Assembly: GCA_030616835.1 (NCBI GenBank)
Contig: JAUWWP010000098.1
Span: 1 to 8,085, forward strand
Reading direction: 5' to 3'
Length of the DNA stretch: 8,085 nt
Source: Deltaproteobacteria bacterium
GTDB lineage: Bacteria; Desulfobacterota; G020345765
The first letter of the stretch is position 1. Every line of letters begins with the position of its first letter. Under the pieces are notes generated by a model. It ran no database searches, had not been told where the DNA came from, and saw only the letters and a program-made list of their open reading frames with translations. A program made the translations under genes and the position numbers. This document shows positions 5,491 through 8,085 of the stretch, in pieces.

Positions 5491-5922
5491 ATGAGTGAAG
5501 GTTTTGAACCAACGATCATCGGGTTTGTCTGTAACTGGTGCACTTATGCCGGTGCGGACCTGGCCGGAACCTCCCGGATAGAGTACCCGGCCAATATTCG
5601 ACTGATCCGTCTTCCCTGCTCGGGCCGGATCGACCCCCTGTTTATCTTCCGGGCCTTCCTCCAGGGAGCCGACGGGGTTTTGGTTTCCGGCTGCCATCCG
5701 GGGGACTGCCACTACACGACCGGAAATTACTTTGCCAAAAGAAGGCTGGCAATTACCAAGAGGCTTCTGGAATATATTGGCCTGGAGCCGGGACGGCTTC
5801 ATCTGGAGTGGATCTCCGCTGCCGAGGGACGGAAGTTCGCCGATGTCTGCCAGGAATTCACCGCCAGGATAAAGGAGCTCGGCCCGCAGAGAAATCTTCA
5901 CCAGAAGAGTGCCGATGAGTAG
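5491..5922 (+). CDS. flxD: MvhD/FlxD-like [2Fe-2S] electron-transfer protein
   Basis: A 143-residue MvhD-family protein (methyl-viologen-reducing hydrogenase delta / FlpD domain) that docks on HdrA and feeds electrons to its flavin. The five family cysteines are present: CNWC (C14, C17), PCSGR (C43), and GCHPGDCHY (C68, C73). The motif GADLAGTSRIEYP (21-33) is also typical. The start at 5491 has only a weak GGAAA (5481-5485); the preceding 45-bp hairpin ends 28 bases upstream. flxC follows 24 bp later. In methanogens this subunit joins Hdr to the hydrogenase MvhAG; the genes that follow here show that the partner is an NAD(P)H-oxidising Flx module instead. The name mvhD would be equally acceptable. 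Confidence 0.94.
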   Translation: MSEGFEPTIIGFVCNWCTYAGADLAGTSRIEYPANIRLIRLPCSGRIDPLFIFRAFLQGADGVLVSGCHPGDCHYTTGNYFAKRRLAITKRLLEYIGLEPGRLHLEWISAAEGRKFADVCQEFTARIKELGPQRNLHQKSADE

Positions 5923-5946
5923 TAATTTCAAGGGAAGTCATTACTG

Positions 5947-6801
5947 ATGGATGATATTGAGAAAAAAATAAAAGAGGAAGCAAGGAAACTATTGGCGGAA
6001 AAGAAGGTGGATATCTTTATTGGCTATGGGCCGGGCTATGACGAGACCCATCCAATGCCCGCTTTTATCGAAGCTGAAGATGAAGTGGATAAATTAATTT
6101 ATAATGAGTATTGTGTCTTCAATCTCACCCGCTACCTGGTAGAAATGGATGAAGGCAAGAAAGTGGGTCTGGTGGTCAGGGGCTGCGACAGTCGCTCCTT
6201 AATCGTTCTTCTCCAGGAAAATAAGGTCCAAAGAGAGCAGTTAGTAATAGTTGGGGTTCCCTGCGAAGGGATTAAAGACCAGGATAGCCAGGAGATACTG
6301 AAGAAGTGCAAAGGATGCCGGTATCACCAGCCGCTTATCAGTGACATCTTGGTGGGTGCAGGGGAAGAGAAAGAACCCGAGGAAGACCCTTACCAGGAGG
6401 TAAAAGAGTTAGAGGAGAGGCCAGCAGAAGAGAGGTGGAATTATTGGTCGGGGGAACTCCGTAGATGTATCCGCTGCTATGCCTGCCGCAAGATCTGTCC
6501 CCTCTGTTACTGCGATCCCTGCTTTGTCGACCAAACTCAGCCCCAGTGGGTGGAAAAAAGTATCAAGCCCAGTGCCAACCTGGTCTTTCACCTGACCCGG
6601 GCCTTCCATCTGGCCGGGCGCTGTGTTGACTGCGGGGAATGTGAGCGCGCCTGCCCGATGGACATAAGTTTAAGAATGTTAAGTAAGAAGCTGGAGAAGG
6701 AGTGTGAGTCCCTGTTCAAGCAGGTTGCCGGGATTAACCTAAAAGAAAAGCCGCCTCTCATCACCCTCTCGAAGACCGATCCTGATGAGATATTGAGATA
6801 A
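5947..6801 (+). CDS. flxC: FlxC-like iron-sulfur protein, FrhB-type N-terminus with 4Fe-4S domain
   Basis: A 284-residue Fe-S protein of the Flx module. The N-terminal part resembles the F420 hydrogenase/dehydrogenase beta (FrhB) family: GCDSRSL (79-85), GVPCEG (103-108) and CKGC (C121, C124). An acidic linker (about 137-165) follows, then CIRCYACRKICP (C174, C177, C180, C184) with extra cysteines in LCYCDPC (C187, C189, C192), and CVDCGECERACP (C226, C229, C232, C236). Two [4Fe-4S] clusters are expected, perhaps more with the extra cysteines. An AGGGAAG Shine-Dalgarno (5931-5937) precedes the ATG. It lies between flxD and flxB in the operon and should carry electrons between them. F420 use is not implied by the FrhB similarity. 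The FlxB/FlxC naming follows Desulfovibrio usage and is less certain than the family. Confidence 0.88.
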   Translation: MDDIEKKIKEEARKLLAEKKVDIFIGYGPGYDETHPMPAFIEAEDEVDKLIYNEYCVFNLTRYLVEMDEGKKVGLVVRGCDSRSLIVLLQENKVQREQLVIVGVPCEGIKDQDSQEILKKCKGCRYHQPLISDILVGAGEEKEPEEDPYQEVKELEERPAEERWNYWSGELRRCIRCYACRKICPLCYCDPCFVDQTQPQWVEKSIKPSANLVFHLTRAFHLAGRCVDCGECERACPMDISLRMLSKKLEKECESLFKQVAGINLKEKPPLITLSKTDPDEILR

Positions 6802-6833
6802 ATGACTAAATCCCAATGACCAAATCCCAATGA
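6801..6833 (+). repeat. 14-bp tandem repeat AATGACYAAATCCC in the flxC-flxB gap
   Basis: AATGACTAAATCCC (6801-6814), AATGACCAAATCCC (6815-6828) and a partial AATGA (6829-6833). The first base is the last base of the flxC stop codon. A degenerate inverted relative lies at 2191-2210. It fills most of the 44-bp gap before flxB. Confidence 0.75.
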
Positions 6834-6845
6834 AAAGAGTAAATA

Positions 6846-7877
6846 ATGCCCCTAAAAAAATTTCATTTAGATAAACTGCCGGCAGTCATTGACCGGATCA
6901 AGGCCGAGCGGGAGGTTTTTGCCCCGGTTAGAGGAAAGGAAGGGGTAGGTTTTCAGCCTATTTCCGACTCAAATCAGGTTACCCTGGACTTCGACAATAC
7001 CTTACTTTCAGCTAAATCCACCTTCTTCCCGCCTGATGAGACATTGCTTAAGTTTCGAATGGGCAAGGGCGCAACCGAGGTAGAGTCCCGGGTGATACAG
7101 ACCCCGGATCGCCTTCTCTGGGGGGTGCGCCCCTGTGACCTCAGGAGTTTCGAGCTGCTGGATAGGGTATTTAGCGAGGGAGAATTCAGGGATCCTCTAT
7201 ATCTCGAGCGGAGGGATAAAACAACCATTGTTGCTTATGCCTGTAACCAGGCTCTTCCTACCTGTTTTTGCCCATCTCTGGGAGGCTCTCCTACTGATCC
7301 CCAGGGAAGCGACGCTATCCTTTACCGGCTGGATTCCTTTATCATTATTAAATCAGTTACTGCTAAGGGGGATGAGCTGCTTGAACTGATCTCTCCGTTA
7401 GTGGAAGATGTTACTGCTGACGATGAAGCCTCAATCCCTCCCCGGGAGAAGAGGGCCGGGGAGTCAGTTACTAAAACCATTGATATTAACGGGGCCTCGG
7501 AGAGATTGCCGCAGATATTTGAAGCCGGGTACTGGAAAAAGGTAGCCTATCCCTGCCTGAACTGCGGTGCCTGCACTTATGTCTGTCCAACCTGTACTTG
7601 CTTTGACATTCAGGATGAATCCCTGCACGGGGAAGGATCAAGAAAAAAGATCTGGGACTCCTGCATGTTTACTGACTTTACCCTGATGGCCGGGGGCACC
7701 AATCCCCGTACCCGGAAGGAACAGCGACTGCGCCAGCGGGTCAGCGATAAATTCTCTTACCGGGTAAAGAACTTCGGGGTTACTGCCTGCGTGGGCTGTG
7801 GGCGGTGCATCCGGATCTGCCCGGTAAATATTGATATTACTGCCGTAGTTAAAGGGGCTCTGGAGGTTGCGGTCTGA
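6846..7877 (+). CDS. flxB: FlxB-like 4Fe-4S dicluster protein (HydB/AsrA family)
   Basis: A 343-residue iron-sulfur subunit related to sulfhydrogenase beta (HydB) and anaerobic sulfite reductase A (AsrA). Signatures: GVRPCDLRSFELLD (93-106); an early cysteine set with C133 and TCFC (C140, C142); the first cluster motif CLNCGACTYVCPTCTC (C237, C240, C243, C247, plus C250 and C252); DSCMFTDFTLMAGG (271-284); and the second cluster motif CVGCGRCIRICP (C315, C318, C321, C325). In HydB/HydG, AsrA/AsrB and FlxB/FlxA this family always pairs with an NAD(P)H-oxidising FNR-type flavoprotein, which is exactly the next gene; the two overlap by one base (TGATG). The Shine-Dalgarno before 6846 is poor (AAAGAG), possibly because the repeat lies just upstream. 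It accepts electrons from FlxA and relays them to FlxC/FlxD. Confidence 0.93.
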   Translation: MPLKKFHLDKLPAVIDRIKAEREVFAPVRGKEGVGFQPISDSNQVTLDFDNTLLSAKSTFFPPDETLLKFRMGKGATEVESRVIQTPDRLLWGVRPCDLRSFELLDRVFSEGEFRDPLYLERRDKTTIVAYACNQALPTCFCPSLGGSPTDPQGSDAILYRLDSFIIIKSVTAKGDELLELISPLVEDVTADDEASIPPREKRAGESVTKTIDINGASERLPQIFEAGYWKKVAYPCLNCGACTYVCPTCTCFDIQDESLHGEGSRKKIWDSCMFTDFTLMAGGTNPRTRKEQRLRQRVSDKFSYRVKNFGVTACVGCGRCIRICPVNIDITAVVKGALEVAV

Positions 7878-8085
7878 TGATTATGGAGAATCCTCTCGTC
7901 CCGGTCTCAGCCCGGGTCACTAAGATAATTGAGGAAACCCCGGATGTTAAGTCCTTCCAGGTAGAATTTCTGGAAAAGGAGATCGGGGAAAAGTTCGATT
8001 ACCTGCCCGGCCAGTGCGCCCAGGTCTCGCTGATCGGAGTGGGTGAGTCCCATTTCGTTATTAATTCTACCCCTACCCGCAAAGG
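7877..8085 (+). CDS. flxA: FlxA-like NAD(P)H oxidoreductase (FNR family), N-terminal part only
   Basis: Open from ATG at 7877 to the window edge, 69 codons of a protein usually near 280 residues. The visible part is the start of a ferredoxin-NADP reductase-type FAD domain: DVKSFQVEF, then YLPGQCAQVSLIGVGESHF and INSTPTRKG, matching the PGQF-x-G-GE-x6-SSP pattern of HydG, AsrB and FlxA. The usual FAD-binding R-x-Y/F-S motif appears here as FVINST, as in HydG-like relatives. The start overlaps the flxB stop by one base, with GGAGG (7862-7866) 10 bases upstream, so the two are translationally coupled. Expected role: entry point for NADH or NADPH. The NAD-binding domain lies outside the window, so the nucleotide preference cannot be judged. 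Confidence 0.88.
   Translation, partial: MIMENPLVPVSARVTKIIEETPDVKSFQVEFLEKEIGEKFDYLPGQCAQVSLIGVGESHFVINSTPTRK

Noticed and set aside
5947..6801. F420-reducing hydrogenase beta subunit
   Set aside because: The N-terminal similarity to FrhB is real, but the added 4Fe-4S domain and neighbours flxD, flxB and flxA place it in the Flx module; no hydrogenase large or small subunit is present.

Overview
The window comes from an anaerobic, probably uncultured bacterium. The main evidence is a nearly complete HdrCBA-FlxDCBA locus, a cytoplasmic flavin-based electron-bifurcating complex that links NAD(P)H to ferredoxin and a disulfide or DsrC-like acceptor. Almost every non-coding gap also carries short palindromic or tandem repeats, as in some repeat-rich genomes of uncultured anaerobes. 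I cannot name the phylum. By eye, the left 1.4 kb (cysK side) is richer in A+T than the Hdr-Flx side.

Left region (1-1370, minus strand): an Rrf2-family regulator with three IscR-like cysteines is followed after 13 bp by cysK (O-acetylserine sulfhydrylase), whose C-terminus runs off the window. The pair is driven by a consensus sigma-70-type promoter (TTGACA-N17-TATAAT) with a palindrome over its -10/+1 region, which suggests autoregulation. The first codons of cysK contain a TCCGCC-N3-GGCGGA palindrome that recurs in the divergent intergenic region.

Divergent intergenic region (1283-1627): it holds the minus-strand promoter and its palindrome, an A/T-tract block, overlapping hairpin-forming repeats, and a plus-strand promoter. 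That promoter overlaps a perfect 18-bp inverted repeat, TGAATGA-ATAG-TCATTCA. As I remember it, this fits the box of the Bacillus FadR (TetR-family, acyl-CoA-responsive) fatty-acid-degradation repressor. This is the most informative regulatory clue in the window.

Right region (1628-8085, plus strand): hdrC, hdrB, hdrA, flxD (mvhD-like), flxC, flxB and the start of flxA. Expected electron path: NAD(P)H oxidised at FlxA, through the Fe-S proteins FlxB/FlxC and the [2Fe-2S] protein FlxD, to the bifurcating FAD of HdrA. From there one branch goes to ferredoxin and the other through HdrC to the non-cubane clusters of HdrB, where a disulfide is reduced. The reverse direction (confurcation) is also possible. 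If the FadR-like operator is real, the complex is probably induced during growth on fatty acids or other acyl-CoA-generating substrates, disposing of or upgrading electrons from beta-oxidation NADH. The gaps hdrC-hdrB, hdrB-hdrA (324 bp), hdrA-flxD and flxC-flxB all contain repeat elements; only flxD-flxC and flxB-flxA are tightly coupled without them.
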